Positions 18,618 to 26,305 of a stretch of DNA of 64,000 nucleotides are shown here, in pieces. Source of the stretch: Shimwellia blattae DSM 4481 = NBRC 105725 (GTDB lineage Bacteria; Pseudomonadota; Gammaproteobacteria; Enterobacterales; Enterobacteriaceae); the NCBI RefSeq assembly GCF_000262305.1, contig NC_017910.1, positions 496,001-560,000 of the forward strand, read 5' to 3'. The position numbers were made by a program, and so were the translations under genes. The notes under the pieces were generated by a model, which did no database searches, was not told the origin of the DNA, and worked only from the letters and a program-made list of their open reading frames with translations. Within the stretch, counting starts at the first letter, position 1. Every line of letters starts with the position of its first letter.

Positions 18618-19445
18618 TCAGGTCATGCGTTGAATATGCTGCATTGGCGTGAAGCCATTCAGTGCCATATTCGGACGCTCGTGATTATAAAACCATTGCC
18701 AGCGTGTGGCATAGTCCTGCAATTCGTCCAGTGATGTAAACAGGTGCTGTCCCAGCCAGTCATAACGTACAGTCCGGTTATATCGCTCAATATATGCATT
18801 TTGCTGAGGTTTTCCGGGTTGAATAAAACGCAGGGTGATATTCTGCTGAACAGCCCATGACATCAGTATCTTGCCGGTATATTCTGGCCCATTATCACAT
18901 CGTATTGCTGCTGGTTTACCTTTCCACTCAATCAGTTGTTCGAGTGTCCTCACCACTCGATTTGCGGGAAGAGAAAAATCCACCTCAATGGCCAGCGCTT
19001 CACGATTAAAGTCATCGATAACATTCAGCAATCGGACGGAACGACCATCCGACAGTTGATCGTGCATGAAGTCCATCGACCAGCATTCATTGCGGCTTTC
19101 AGGCACCGCCAGCGGCTCGGGCTTATCCCGTTTCAGTCGTTTTTTCGGTTTAATTCGCCTGTTCAGCGACAACTCGCAATAAATCCGGTATACCCTTTTG
19201 TGATTGAACTTAAAGCCTTTTACGTTACGCAGGTACAAAAAGCACAGACCAAAACCCCAGTTGCGCTGACTGTCGGTGATACGGAGTAGCCAGTCAGCAA
19301 TAACCGTGTTTTCTTCATTCAGTTGAGGCTGATAGCGATAGCAACTTTCGCTGACAACAAACAACTGGCAGGCAAAACGTATGCTGACGCTTCGGTGCCT
19401 GACCGCGTCCTGTGCCATCTGCTTTCGCTGCGATGGCTTCACCAC
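18618..19445 (-). CDS. IS3-family transposase OrfB, copy 1
   Basis: 275-aa DDE integrase-core protein. The order is HTH_21-like N-terminal part (RNWGFGLCFLYLRNVKGFKFNH), then the rve core with the first Asp in CWSMDFMHDQL, the second in IRCDNGPEYTG and the catalytic Glu in NAYIERYNRT (spacing typical of D,D-35-E). It lies in the -1 frame relative to OrfA and overlaps it at an A6G slippery run, so the active product is the OrfAB fusion made by programmed frameshifting. No disruption is visible, so the element may still be active. Confidence 0.92.
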   Translation of the reverse strand: MVKPSQRKQMAQDAVRHRSVSIRFACQLFVVSESCYRYQPQLNEENTVIADWLLRITDSQRNWGFGLCFLYLRNVKGFKFNHKRVYRIYCELSLNRRIKPKKRLKRDKPEPLAVPESRNECWSMDFMHDQLSDGRSVRLLNVIDDFNREALAIEVDFSLPANRVVRTLEQLIEWKGKPAAIRCDNGPEYTGKILMSWAVQQNITLRFIQPGKPQQNAYIERYNRTVRYDWLGQHLFTSLDELQDYATRWQWFYNHERPNMALNGFTPMQHIQRMT

Positions 19446-19705
19446 TTTTTTGCCATAGCCTCCTGAATAATTTCGGCTTTGAGCCGTTCTTCGGCATACA
19501 TCTTTTTCAGGCGGCGGTTTTCATCTTCCAGCTCTTTTAGTCGGGCCATCATGGATGCATCCATTCCGCCAAAGCGTGAACGCCACTTGTAGAAACTGGC
19601 ATTGCTCATACCATGTTCGCGGCACAGTTCAGCAACTGGCGTTCCGGCCTCAGCCTGCTTGAGGATGGCCATGATCTGGCTGTCGGTAAAGCGTGATTTT
19701 TTCAT
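19439..19705 (-). CDS. IS3-family transposase OrfA, copy 1
   Basis: 88-aa DNA-binding subunit. It begins KKSRFTDSQIMAILKQAEAG (helix-turn-helix, transposase_8 family) with CREHGMSNASFYKWRSRFGG, and ends with a leucine-zipper-like helix rich in E, L and K. The 3' end has GCAAAAAAG, the A-AAA-AAG heptamer used for -1 frameshifting into OrfB. Identical to the copy at 20514. Confidence 0.92.
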   Translation of the reverse strand: MKKSRFTDSQIMAILKQAEAGTPVAELCREHGMSNASFYKWRSRFGGMDASMMARLKELEDENRRLKKMYAEERLKAEIIQEAMAKKW

Positions 19706-20513
19706 AGAGATCTCCCCGGTTCAGATTACGAGAAAATTCTACTTATGAACACACCGGTTTTTCGGGGGGATTACCTCGGAATCTATCTGGTTCATCCGAT
19801 TTTTATTGATATGCTTCATTATTTATTTAAAGTAAAATATTATCATCCAATATATTATATTCCGATCTTTTCGATGATTACCTTCTTGTTATCAGCAATA
19901 TCTGTCTATTTTTTAATGAAAATTAGATCTGTTAGGGGTATTTTTTGATTTTTATTTTATAAATGTTAAAAATAATTGTAAGCATACCCGTTTTAGTTCC
20001 ACGCACTTTTTGAGATTTCCGGGTTTTCAGCCATCAGCCGGTATTCTTCCGGCGTCAGGTTATTCAGGGATTCATGCGGGCGCTCGCAGTTATATTCCGT
20101 CAGCCAGCGCTCTGTTATTTCCCTTACTTCATTCAGTGTCCTGAACAGGTAAAAGTCCAGTATTTCAGTCCGGTATGTCCGGTTAAAACGCTCTATGAAC
20201 GCGTTTTCAGTCGGTTTTCCCGGGCGGATAAATTCCAGTTCAACATGGTGCTCCTCCGCCCACTGAGCCAGTGTGACTGATACCAGTTCTGGTCCGTTGT
20301 CCATCCTGAGTTTCAGAGGGTATCCCCGGCTGGCGACAATCCTGTCCAGCACCCGGACCACCCGCTGCGCCGGGATATTCAGATCGATTTCAATGGCCAG
20401 GGCTTCGCGGTTAAAATCATCCACCACATTAAACGTCCGGAACGGTAATCCCCCCGAAAAACCGGTGTGTTCATAAGTAGAATTTTCTCGTAATCTGAAC
20501 CGGGGAGATCTCT

Positions 20514-20780
20514 ATGAAAAAATCACGCTTTACCGACAGCCAGATCATGGCCATCCTCAAGCAGGCTGAGGCCGGAACGCCAGTTGCTGAACTGTGCCGC
20601 GAACATGGTATGAGCAATGCCAGTTTCTACAAGTGGCGTTCACGCTTTGGCGGAATGGATGCATCCATGATGGCCCGACTAAAAGAGCTGGAAGATGAAA
20701 ACCGCCGCCTGAAAAAGATGTATGCCGAAGAACGGCTCAAAGCCGAAATTATTCAGGAGGCTATGGCAAAAAAGTGGTGA
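20514..20780 (+). CDS. IS3-family transposase OrfA, copy 2
   Basis: 88-aa helix-turn-helix protein identical in sequence to the copy at 19439-19705. ATG 20514 is preceded by CGGGGAGATCTCT. The A6G slippery heptamer is at 20768-20774, in the register A-AAA-AAG relative to the OrfA frame, just before the stop TGA at 20778-20780. Confidence 0.93.
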   Translation: MKKSRFTDSQIMAILKQAEAGTPVAELCREHGMSNASFYKWRSRFGGMDASMMARLKELEDENRRLKKMYAEERLKAEIIQEAMAKKW

Positions 20781-21601
20781 AGCCATCGCAGCGAAAGCAG
20801 ATGGCACAGGACGCGGTCAGGCACCGAAGCGTCAGCATACGTTTTGCCTGCCAGTTGTTTGTTGTCAGCGAAAGTTGCTATCGCTATCAGCCTCAACTGA
20901 ATGAAGAAAACACGGTTATTGCTGACTGGCTACTCCGTATCACCGACAGTCAGCGCAACTGGGGTTTTGGTCTGTGCTTTTTGTACCTGCGTAACGTAAA
21001 AGGCTTTAAGTTCAATCACAAAAGGGTATACCGGATTTATTGCGAGTTGTCGCTGAACAGGCGAATTAAACCGAAAAAACGACTGAAACGGGATAAGCCC
21101 GAGCCGCTGGCGGTGCCTGAAAGCCGCAATGAATGCTGGTCGATGGACTTCATGCACGATCAACTGTCGGATGGTCGTTCCGTCCGATTGCTGAATGTTA
21201 TCGATGACTTTAATCGTGAAGCGCTGGCCATTGAGGTGGATTTTTCTCTTCCCGCAAATCGAGTGGTGAGGACACTCGAACAACTGATTGAGTGGAAAGG
21301 TAAACCAGCAGCAATACGATGTGATAATGGGCCAGAATATACCGGCAAGATACTGATGTCATGGGCTGTTCAGCAGAATATCACCCTGCGTTTTATTCAA
21401 CCCGGAAAACCTCAGCAAAATGCATATATTGAGCGATATAACCGGACTGTACGTTATGACTGGCTGGGACAGCACCTGTTTACATCACTGGACGAATTGC
21501 AGGACTATGCCACACGCTGGCAATGGTTTTATAATCACGAGCGTCCGAATATGGCACTGAATGGCTTCACGCCAATGCAGCATATTCAACGCATGACCTG
21601 A
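20774..21601 (+). CDS. IS3-family transposase OrfB, copy 2
   Basis: 275-aa DDE transposase subunit identical to the copy at 18618-19445, with catalytic Asp, Asp and Glu in CWSMDFMHD, RCDNGPEY and NAYIERYNRT. It overlaps OrfA by 7 bp in the -1 frame and is expected to be made mainly as an OrfAB fusion. The GTG at 20774 coincides with the last base of the slippery run and may not act as a true start. Confidence 0.93.
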   Translation: MVKPSQRKQMAQDAVRHRSVSIRFACQLFVVSESCYRYQPQLNEENTVIADWLLRITDSQRNWGFGLCFLYLRNVKGFKFNHKRVYRIYCELSLNRRIKPKKRLKRDKPEPLAVPESRNECWSMDFMHDQLSDGRSVRLLNVIDDFNREALAIEVDFSLPANRVVRTLEQLIEWKGKPAAIRCDNGPEYTGKILMSWAVQQNITLRFIQPGKPQQNAYIERYNRTVRYDWLGQHLFTSLDELQDYATRWQWFYNHERPNMALNGFTPMQHIQRMT

Positions 21602-22116
21602 TTCTACTTATCGCCTCCGTTAAAAATGGGAGGATTACCGAACCGTCTGCCACAGGTCAGGGCATCGTGCATAAAATCGATGGACCAGCTCTGATTCAGT
21701 ACCTGTGGTACACGTAATGGCGAAGGATTTCGGGCTGGCAGACGCCGCTTTCCCCGCAGTCTGAAATTCAGCCCCATCTGACAATAAATACGGTGCACAC
21801 GCTTATGATTCCAGGCATGGCCCTGTCGGCGAAACACCTGGAACAACTTTTTGAAGCCGTATTTTGGATAGCGTTCAGCCATGACCGAAAGCGCCTCTAT
21901 AACAGGCTCATCACGCCGGGTATCGGCCTGATAAAAATATACCGTCCTGCTCAGCGATAATGTCCTTTTGAGACGACGATTTTCATCCTCAAGGCCTTTC
22001 ATCTTCTTGATATCAGAGGCTTCCATTCCGCCGTACTTTGCTTTCCAGTTAATGGGATGGACTACCTCCTCCCTCTGCGGTTAACTGTACGAAATACGTT
22101 CAGCAGGAGAACCATC

Positions 22117-23139
22117 ATGAATATCGTATTTCTGGGTATTGATCTGGCTAAAAATGTCTTTCAGCTCTGCGGGTTAAACCAGGCCGGTAAGCCGGTTTAT
22201 TCAAAACGTATTGGCCGAAAAGAATTACTCCAGACGGTGGCGAATATTCCGGCCTGTCTGATTGGTGTCGAAGCATCCACAGGGGCATTTTACTGGCAGC
22301 GTGAGTTTGAAAAACTGGGGCATAACGTAAAGGTCATCAGCCCCCAGTATGTAAAACCCTTTGTCCGTGGACAAAAAAATGACGGTAATGATGCACAGGC
22401 CATCGCAGTGGCTCTGATGCAACCAACAATGCAGTTCGTGCCGCCAAAAAGCCCGGAACAGCAGGATATCCAGGCTTTGCACCGGGCAAGGCAGCGTATT
22501 GTTAATCACCGCACTGCGACCGTTTGTCAAATCAGGGGACTGCTGCTTGATCGGGGAATAACTATCGGCGCGGCAGTTTCAAGAGTTCGTCGTGCCGTTC
22601 CGCTGATCCTTGAGGATGCAGAAAACGGGTTAAGTGCCCGTATGCGCAGAACGATTGCGGAACTCTATGATCTCTTTGACGATCTCGGTCGTTGTATAAA
22701 CTTTTTTGATAAAGAAATAGAGACGGTGTTCAGGCAATCAGAAGCCTGTCAGCGTATCGCTAAAGTTAAAGGCATTGGTCCTAAAACGGCCACGGCCGTT
22801 GTTGCTGCTATTGGCAAAGGAACTGAATTTAAGAATGGCCGTCACTTTGCTGCATGGCTTGGTCTGGTTCCACGCCAGCACTCGAGTGGCGACAGACAGG
22901 TGCTGATGAATATGACGAAAAAAGGCGACAAGCATCTGCGAACACTTTTTATTCATGGTGCCCGTGCTGTTGTCAGGGTTGCTACGAATAATAATGATGG
23001 CTATCTGAATCAGTGGGTTAACCAGTTGAAAGAACGTCGCGGATTTAATAAAACGACCGTGGCGGTCGCTAACAAAAATGCGAGAATAATCTGGTCGATG
23101 CTGAGAAATGATACAGAATATCAGGCAGTGGGAAGTTAA
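22117..23139 (+). CDS. IS110-family (IS1111 subgroup) transposase, DEDD type
   Basis: 340-aa recombinase. The N-terminal RuvC-like DEDD domain shows GIDLAKNVFQL (first Asp), IGVEASTGAFYW (Glu) and KNDGNDAQAIAVAL (two Asp). The C-terminal transposase_20 domain has a helix-hairpin-helix (VKGIGPKTATAVVAAIG) and the catalytic-serine region LGLVPRQHSSGDRQ. ATG 22117 follows AGGAGA; an upstream in-frame ATG at 22057 lies within the terminal repeat and is not the start. The frame is intact, so the element could be mobile. Members use a noncoding RNA from the element to choose the target. Confidence 0.94.
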   Translation: MNIVFLGIDLAKNVFQLCGLNQAGKPVYSKRIGRKELLQTVANIPACLIGVEASTGAFYWQREFEKLGHNVKVISPQYVKPFVRGQKNDGNDAQAIAVALMQPTMQFVPPKSPEQQDIQALHRARQRIVNHRTATVCQIRGLLLDRGITIGAAVSRVRRAVPLILEDAENGLSARMRRTIAELYDLFDDLGRCINFFDKEIETVFRQSEACQRIAKVKGIGPKTATAVVAAIGKGTEFKNGRHFAAWLGLVPRQHSSGDRQVLMNMTKKGDKHLRTLFIHGARAVVRVATNNNDGYLNQWVNQLKERRGFNKTTVAVANKNARIIWSMLRNDTEYQAVGS

Positions 23140-23340
23140 TACCCTGCCAGCAAAGTTGCAGCGTACTGAGAAATGGTGACAGGTTGCACCTGCACAATCG
23201 GAACCTGATTTTTATACTGGCCTCAGAGGCCGTCCAGTTGTTGAGGCGATTGTGTGCGGATTACCCATTTGGGCACAGGTTTTCCTGATGCCGGATAGAT
23301 GTAAGCAACAACCCAAAACCAGAATCAGCGCTTGCAAAAC
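23140..23340 (+). ncRNA. Candidate seekRNA/bridge RNA of the IS1111-type element
   Basis: The noncoding stretch between the transposase stop and the right subterminal repeat is where IS1111-group elements are known to encode their guide RNA. It holds short matches to the element's own junctions. TCCAGTTGT (23233-23241) equals the target across the insertion point (TCCAGTT from the left flank, GT from the right). ATAGATGTA (23295-23303) equals the element's right end plus the first target bases (23352-23360). CCCATT (23264-23269) is the complement of the left tip AATGGG (22051-22056). Exact RNA ends and fold were not determined. Confidence 0.55.
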
Positions 23341-23474
23341 GGAGGTAGTCCATAGATGTAGTAAGTGGCTTCAGAGATACCGGCCTCCCGGCAGTCATCT
23401 TTAACAGTTCGTCCGGCTTCAACCGACTTAATCACGGCAATGATCTGATGCTCAGTAAAACGGGCTTTACGCAT

Positions 23475-24083
23475 GGCGATCTCCTTCGTTAGCAGATTGA
23501 TTATGTCGGAGGATCTCTAAATGTGAATGGCACGATTATGCGGGATACTTACATGTGGAGTAGCACACATATGATTCCTCATCAAGTATATAACCTTTAT
23601 TTATAATAACTGTTGTGATATTTCCAGTAAAAACACTCACTAATGGTAATGATGACATGGGCTTAACGTTTTGATGCGATAATCTACAGCCTTAAGGAAA
23701 ATGATGTAATATTTTGATATATATCTAACATGTATATTGTGGTTATTCACGGGTAAGTGTAGATTTCTGATTCCCTATGTTGCCATAGGGAAACTGCTCT
23801 ATTGTTACTATTTTGTCACGTGGTTTTCGTCCGTATGTAACTGGCAGTCAGTGCAGCATAATCCTATAGTTGTCCGCAATATAGTAAAAGCAAGCGAGTT
23901 TGCGCTAATAATTAAAATATAATCTGTGCCTTTTCCCTTGTTACTGACAACCAACTATCAGTATCTGGAAGAAGAACCTGGTCGGTAAATATATTGTGCC
24001 TGGTATATCTGAGTACAACAGGTTGCAACAGCAAACAGACCCGTGTTTTGACAACAGTAATTTATCCACTATGGGGTGCTTTT
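23475..24083. other. Intergenic region between the IS cluster and bcsO
   Basis: About 600 bp, AT-rich, without a convincing gene on either strand. The first 60 bp or so are probably the end of the degraded IS407-like element (GGAGGATCTCTAAATGTG upstream of its orfA). A perfect 9-bp hairpin lies at 23771-23792. The rest should hold the bcs operon promoter and leader, but I cannot place a convincing -10/-35 pair. Confidence 0.5.
23771..23792. other. Perfect hairpin upstream of bcsO
   Basis: TTCCCTATG (23771-23779) and CATAGGGAA (23784-23792) form a 9-bp stem with loop TTGC. No T-run follows, so it is not a standard terminator. It could be an operator or an mRNA leader structure. Confidence 0.45.
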
Positions 24084-24553
24084 ATGAGCAGCAACTACGA
24101 TGATCTTCAGCGTTTCAGGGATAAAACACAGACCAATGGGATCCCTTTTCAGGAAATCGCCACGCCGAAGGCCCGTTCCACCAGGAGCGACTGGAATATG
24201 ATTAACCAGGTGCTTGCCGGGGAACAGGAGAACTCGCCTTTTCCCGCCACGGTGAATACCAGCCGGGCGGCCCCGCAAACCGTGGCTCCCGGGATGTTTA
24301 CCCTCGCCAGTGCTCCGGCAATTGGCGGGGAGCCAGTTGCTGCCCGGAAGGAACCCCAGCCACCCGCCAGACCGGCCCCCGTAACCCCAATGGGGGAGGT
24401 ATCCGCAGCGGAACCTTCGACGTTACTGAAAGCGATGGCGGATATTCCCGTGCCTGCCCAGCCCATGGCCCCGGTTAGCGCAGGCGACGCCGGGCAGATA
24501 ACACCGGCACACTCTATGCCCACGGCGGCCGCTACCCTCAATGTCAGGATAGT

Positions 24554-24596
24554 TGTCACTCCCTCTGAAAAATAATCCTGAGGGCACGGAGTGACA
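24554..24596 (+). promoter_or_regulatory. Inverted repeat just before the IS orfA start
   Basis: TGTCACTCC (24554-24562) pairs with GGAGTGACA (24588-24596), with an inner pair of CCTC and GAGG. The right arm contains the only Shine-Dalgarno-like GGAG and ends two bases before ATG 24598. In mRNA entering from bcsO the site would be sequestered, while transcripts starting inside the left end would lack the left arm. This resembles the insulation against read-through known in other ISs. Confidence 0.45.
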
Positions 24597-24597
24597 G

Positions 24598-25080
24598 ATG
24601 AAACGAATTTCCCCGGAGCGCAAGGCCTCAACACTGGCAAAATTATTCCCGCCCTACAATATGACCGTCGCGGCTGTTGCACAGATGGAAGGGATCGCCG
24701 AAGCTACACTGTATCACTGGCGTAAACAGGCTAAAGCAGAGGGGAAACCGGTGCCGGGTAACAGTAAAAACAGTGAGCAGTGGCCAGCAGAAGCCCGTTT
24801 TGCCGCCATTGTGGAAACCGCCACGTTAAGTGAAACAGAAATCGCAGAATACTGCCGTAAAAAAGGGCTGTATCCTGAGCAGCTGATACAGTGGAAGCAG
24901 GGCTTTATACAGACCGGAAACCCCGGTGATAAAGCAGCGCTGAAGCAAAGTCAGAAGGAAGTTAAACAGCTTAAAAAAGAGCTGGTCCGTAAGGAGAAAG
25001 CGCTGGCGGAGGCGGCAGCGATACTGGTACTGCGAAAAAAGCTCAGGGATTACTACGGGGAAACGGACGGGGACGACTGA
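24598..25080 (+). CDS. IS3-family transposase OrfA (element in bcsO)
   Basis: 160-aa protein, longer than usual OrfA. It has two helix-turn-helix-like parts (MTVAAVAQMEGIAEATLYHW at about 22-41 and LSETEIAEYCRKKGLYPEQL at about 76-95) and a C-terminal coiled coil rich in K and E (KQSQKEVKQLKKELVRKEKA). The slippery heptamer AAAAAAG at 25035-25041 is in register A-AAA-AAG, and a -1 shift there enters the OrfB frame. It has a GGAGTGACAG ribosome site inside an inverted repeat. Confidence 0.88.
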   Translation: MKRISPERKASTLAKLFPPYNMTVAAVAQMEGIAEATLYHWRKQAKAEGKPVPGNSKNSEQWPAEARFAAIVETATLSETEIAEYCRKKGLYPEQLIQWKQGFIQTGNPGDKAALKQSQKEVKQLKKELVRKEKALAEAAAILVLRKKLRDYYGETDGDD

Positions 25081-25127
25081 CCCCGGCGGATGAACGACAA
25101 CAGTTCATTCAGTGGATTAATGAAGCG

Positions 25128-26111
25128 GTGGTCTCTGGCGCAAGGCTTGCAGTCGCCTGCCGTGAAGTGGCCATCAGCCTGCGTACCTGGTGGCGGTGGC
25201 AAAAATGTCCGGAGGATGGTCGTCCGGGGGCAATAAGACCCGCCCCGGCGAATCGCCTCAGCACGGGGGAAGAGCAGCAGATACGGGATATCTGCCACAG
25301 GCCGGAATATGCCCGTCTGCCGCCATCACAGATTGTGCCCCGGCTGGCCGACAGGGGAATTTACCTGGCCAGTGAGTCGACATTTTACCGGATATTACGC
25401 CGCCATAATGAAGTCCACCACCGGGGACGTCAGTCGCGGCCACAGCGGGTGCCAGCCCCGACGACCTTTACAGCCAGAGCGCCCTGCCAGGTCTGGTCAT
25501 GGGACATCACCTGGCTGCCCTGCGTGGTGCGTGGTCGCTGGTATTATCTGTATATGATAATTGACCTGTACAGCCGGAAAATCACGGGCTACGAGGTTCA
25601 TGAAACGGAAAGTGGCGGGCTGGCTGCAGCGCTAATGCAGCGGACAACGCTGCGTGAGGGCTGCTGGCGTCAGCCGCTGGTGCTGCATGCAGATAACGGA
25701 GCCGCCATGAAATCGCAGACCCTGCAGATGAAGCTGTATGAGCTGAATATCATACCGTCACACAGCAGGCCACGGGTAAGTAACGATAACGCGTATGCAG
25801 AGTCGTTGTTCCGGACACTGAAATATGTACCACAGTGGCCGTCATCGGGGTTCAGAACGCTGAGTGATGCCCGGGAGTGGGTGGAGAAATTTACCCACTG
25901 GTACAACGAAGAGCACCGCCACAGCGGGATACGGTATGTCACCCCGGCACAGCGACACCGGGGAGAAGATCACGCGCTTCTGAGGCAACGGGATGAACTG
26001 TACCGTCAGGCACAGAAAACACATCCTGAGCGCTGGTCAGGCAGAACGAGAAACTGGCAACCCGAAGGTCCGGTAATGCTGAATCCGGAAAGGGGAAAAC
26101 AGGCCGCTTAA
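25128..26111 (+). CDS. IS3-family transposase OrfB (element in bcsO)
   Basis: DDE transposase with HTH at the N-terminus (LRTWWRWQ...), the HTH_21-like DICHRPEYARLPPSQIVP, and the rve core with Asp in VWSWDITWLP, Asp in VLHADNGAAMKSQ and Glu in NAYAESLFRTLKY. The frame is open upstream to the slippery run at 25035-25041, so the natural product is an OrfAB fusion; the first in-frame GTG at 25128 (327 aa) is only a convenient start. The frame is intact, suggesting recent insertion. Confidence 0.88.
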   Translation: MVSGARLAVACREVAISLRTWWRWQKCPEDGRPGAIRPAPANRLSTGEEQQIRDICHRPEYARLPPSQIVPRLADRGIYLASESTFYRILRRHNEVHHRGRQSRPQRVPAPTTFTARAPCQVWSWDITWLPCVVRGRWYYLYMIIDLYSRKITGYEVHETESGGLAAALMQRTTLREGCWRQPLVLHADNGAAMKSQTLQMKLYELNIIPSHSRPRVSNDNAYAESLFRTLKYVPQWPSSGFRTLSDAREWVEKFTHWYNEEHRHSGIRYVTPAQRHRGEDHALLRQRDELYRQAQKTHPERWSGRTRNWQPEGPVMLNPERGKQAA

Positions 26112-26305
26112 ATTAACCTGGGGTGACAACTACCTTGACACTTACCGGCTAACCCGCGGCCCCCTCAGGAACGCCAGGTCACCTTCAGCAGTAAGCCGCC
26201 GGTGACCAATTATAGCGCTATGTTTGCTCCCGCAGCGGCCCCTGCCAGTAGCCGGGCTGCCGTGCGGGCGTTGTCGTTACATTCCGTGCTGGAAAGGATC
26301 GCGTC

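Larger units (their letters stand above)
18580..19775 (-). mobile_element. IS3-family element (IS51-like), copy 1, 1196 bp
   Basis: Complete element, transposase on the minus strand. Ends are imperfect inverted repeats: GGTAATCCTCCC... on the orfB side and GGTAATCCCCCCGAA... on the orfA side, both followed about 25 bp inward by ATAAGTAGAAT. Length 1196 bp, the same as copy 2 at 20444-21639, to which it appears identical. The insertion duplicated 4 bp (TCGG) of the acyltransferase gene. The IS51-like subgroup is named from recollection of similar transposases. Confidence 0.92.
17635..19948 (-). other. Note on strand: see the + strand acyltransferase pseudogene entry for this interval
   Basis: The interval holds a + strand gene interrupted by an IS whose transposase genes are on the - strand. 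Both are listed separately. Confidence 0.3.
17635..19948 (+). pseudogene. Membrane O-acyltransferase (Acyltransferase_3), split by an IS3-family insertion
   Basis: The 5' part (17635-18449) encodes the polytopic OafA/WecH-type acyltransferase with the N-terminal AVIVLHQASAF histidine segment and RWCVPVFIMLSGYLLLHK. The 3' part (19780-19948) encodes IYLVHPIFIDMLHYLF and the last membrane helix. Removing 18450-19779 (insert plus one TCGG copy) joins them as SFG|IYLVHP, the conserved family motif, giving an intact 984-bp frame of 327 aa. As it stands the reading frame runs into the IS and stops at 18522 (295 aa, with a foreign tail and no final helices), so the protein is probably inactive. The gene would O-acetylate or similarly modify the polysaccharide. 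AAGGGGCG precedes ATG 17635. A nine-G run lies at 17930-17938. Confidence 0.9.
20444..21639 (+). mobile_element. IS3-family element (IS51-like), copy 2, 1196 bp
   Basis: Intact element with transposase on the plus strand, starting GGTAATCCCCCC and ending GGATTACC. A 4-bp target duplication GAAC is present at 20440-20443 and 21640-21643. Removing the element and one GAAC rejoins the older IS407-like orfB in frame, which confirms the boundaries. It is in inverted orientation to copy 1, 668 bp away. Confidence 0.95.
22051..23357 (+). mobile_element. IS110/IS1111-type element, 1307 bp
   Basis: Inserted within the orfA of the older IS407-like element: deleting 22051-23357 rejoins CCAGTT and GTAGTAAG so that the encoded ISEATYY|NWKAKYGG is restored, with no target duplication (boundaries are ambiguous by one T). 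Subterminal inverted repeats ATGGACTACCTCC (22057-22069) and GGAGGTAGTCCAT (23341-23353) lie 6 and 4 bp inside the ends, which is characteristic of the IS1111 subgroup. It contains one transposase gene and about 200 bp of noncoding DNA after it. Confidence 0.9.
19993..23474 (-). pseudogene. Degraded IS3-family (IS407-like) element, split by two later ISs
   Basis: Three minus-strand pieces belong to one old element. 23358-23474 encodes the OrfA N-terminus (RKARFTEHQIIAVIKSVEAG to ISEATYY). 22050-21644 continues in frame with NWKAKYGGMEASD, but is then fused by an internal deletion directly from the OrfA zipper (NRRLKR) to the OrfB segment LSLSRTVYFYQ, ending at MHDALTCGRRF. 20443-19993 carries the OrfB end (VVDDFNREALAIE, DNGPE, NAFIERFNRT). 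The rejoined piece reads RRFRTFNVVDDFN. The deletion removes the OrfA C-terminus and OrfB N-terminus, so it was already defective. Outer ends of the element are not clear to me. Confidence 0.88.
24542..26140 (+). mobile_element. IS3-family element in bcsO, 1599 bp
   Basis: Ends are inverted repeats TGTCAGGATAGTTGTCAC (left) and the complement of ...GTGACAACTACCTTGACA (right, reads TGTCAAGGTAGTTGTCAC), with the TG...CA tips usual for the IS3 family. It carries orfA and orfB with an A6G frameshift site. The flanks are CTCAA and CTTAC, so no target duplication can be seen. I do not assign a subgroup. Confidence 0.88.

Noticed and set aside
17635..19948. Minus-strand note entry for this interval
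   Set aside because: It is only a strand pointer; the real feature is the plus-strand pseudogene and should be used instead.
22057..22116. Upstream ATG for the IS1111-type transposase
   Set aside because: It lies in the subterminal inverted repeat; ATG 22117 has AGGAGA and gives the usual N-terminus.
24048..24074. TTGACA followed 16 bp later by TATGGG upstream of bcsO
   Set aside because: The -10 is poor and the start would fall a few bases before the ATG, leaving no room for the ribosome site.
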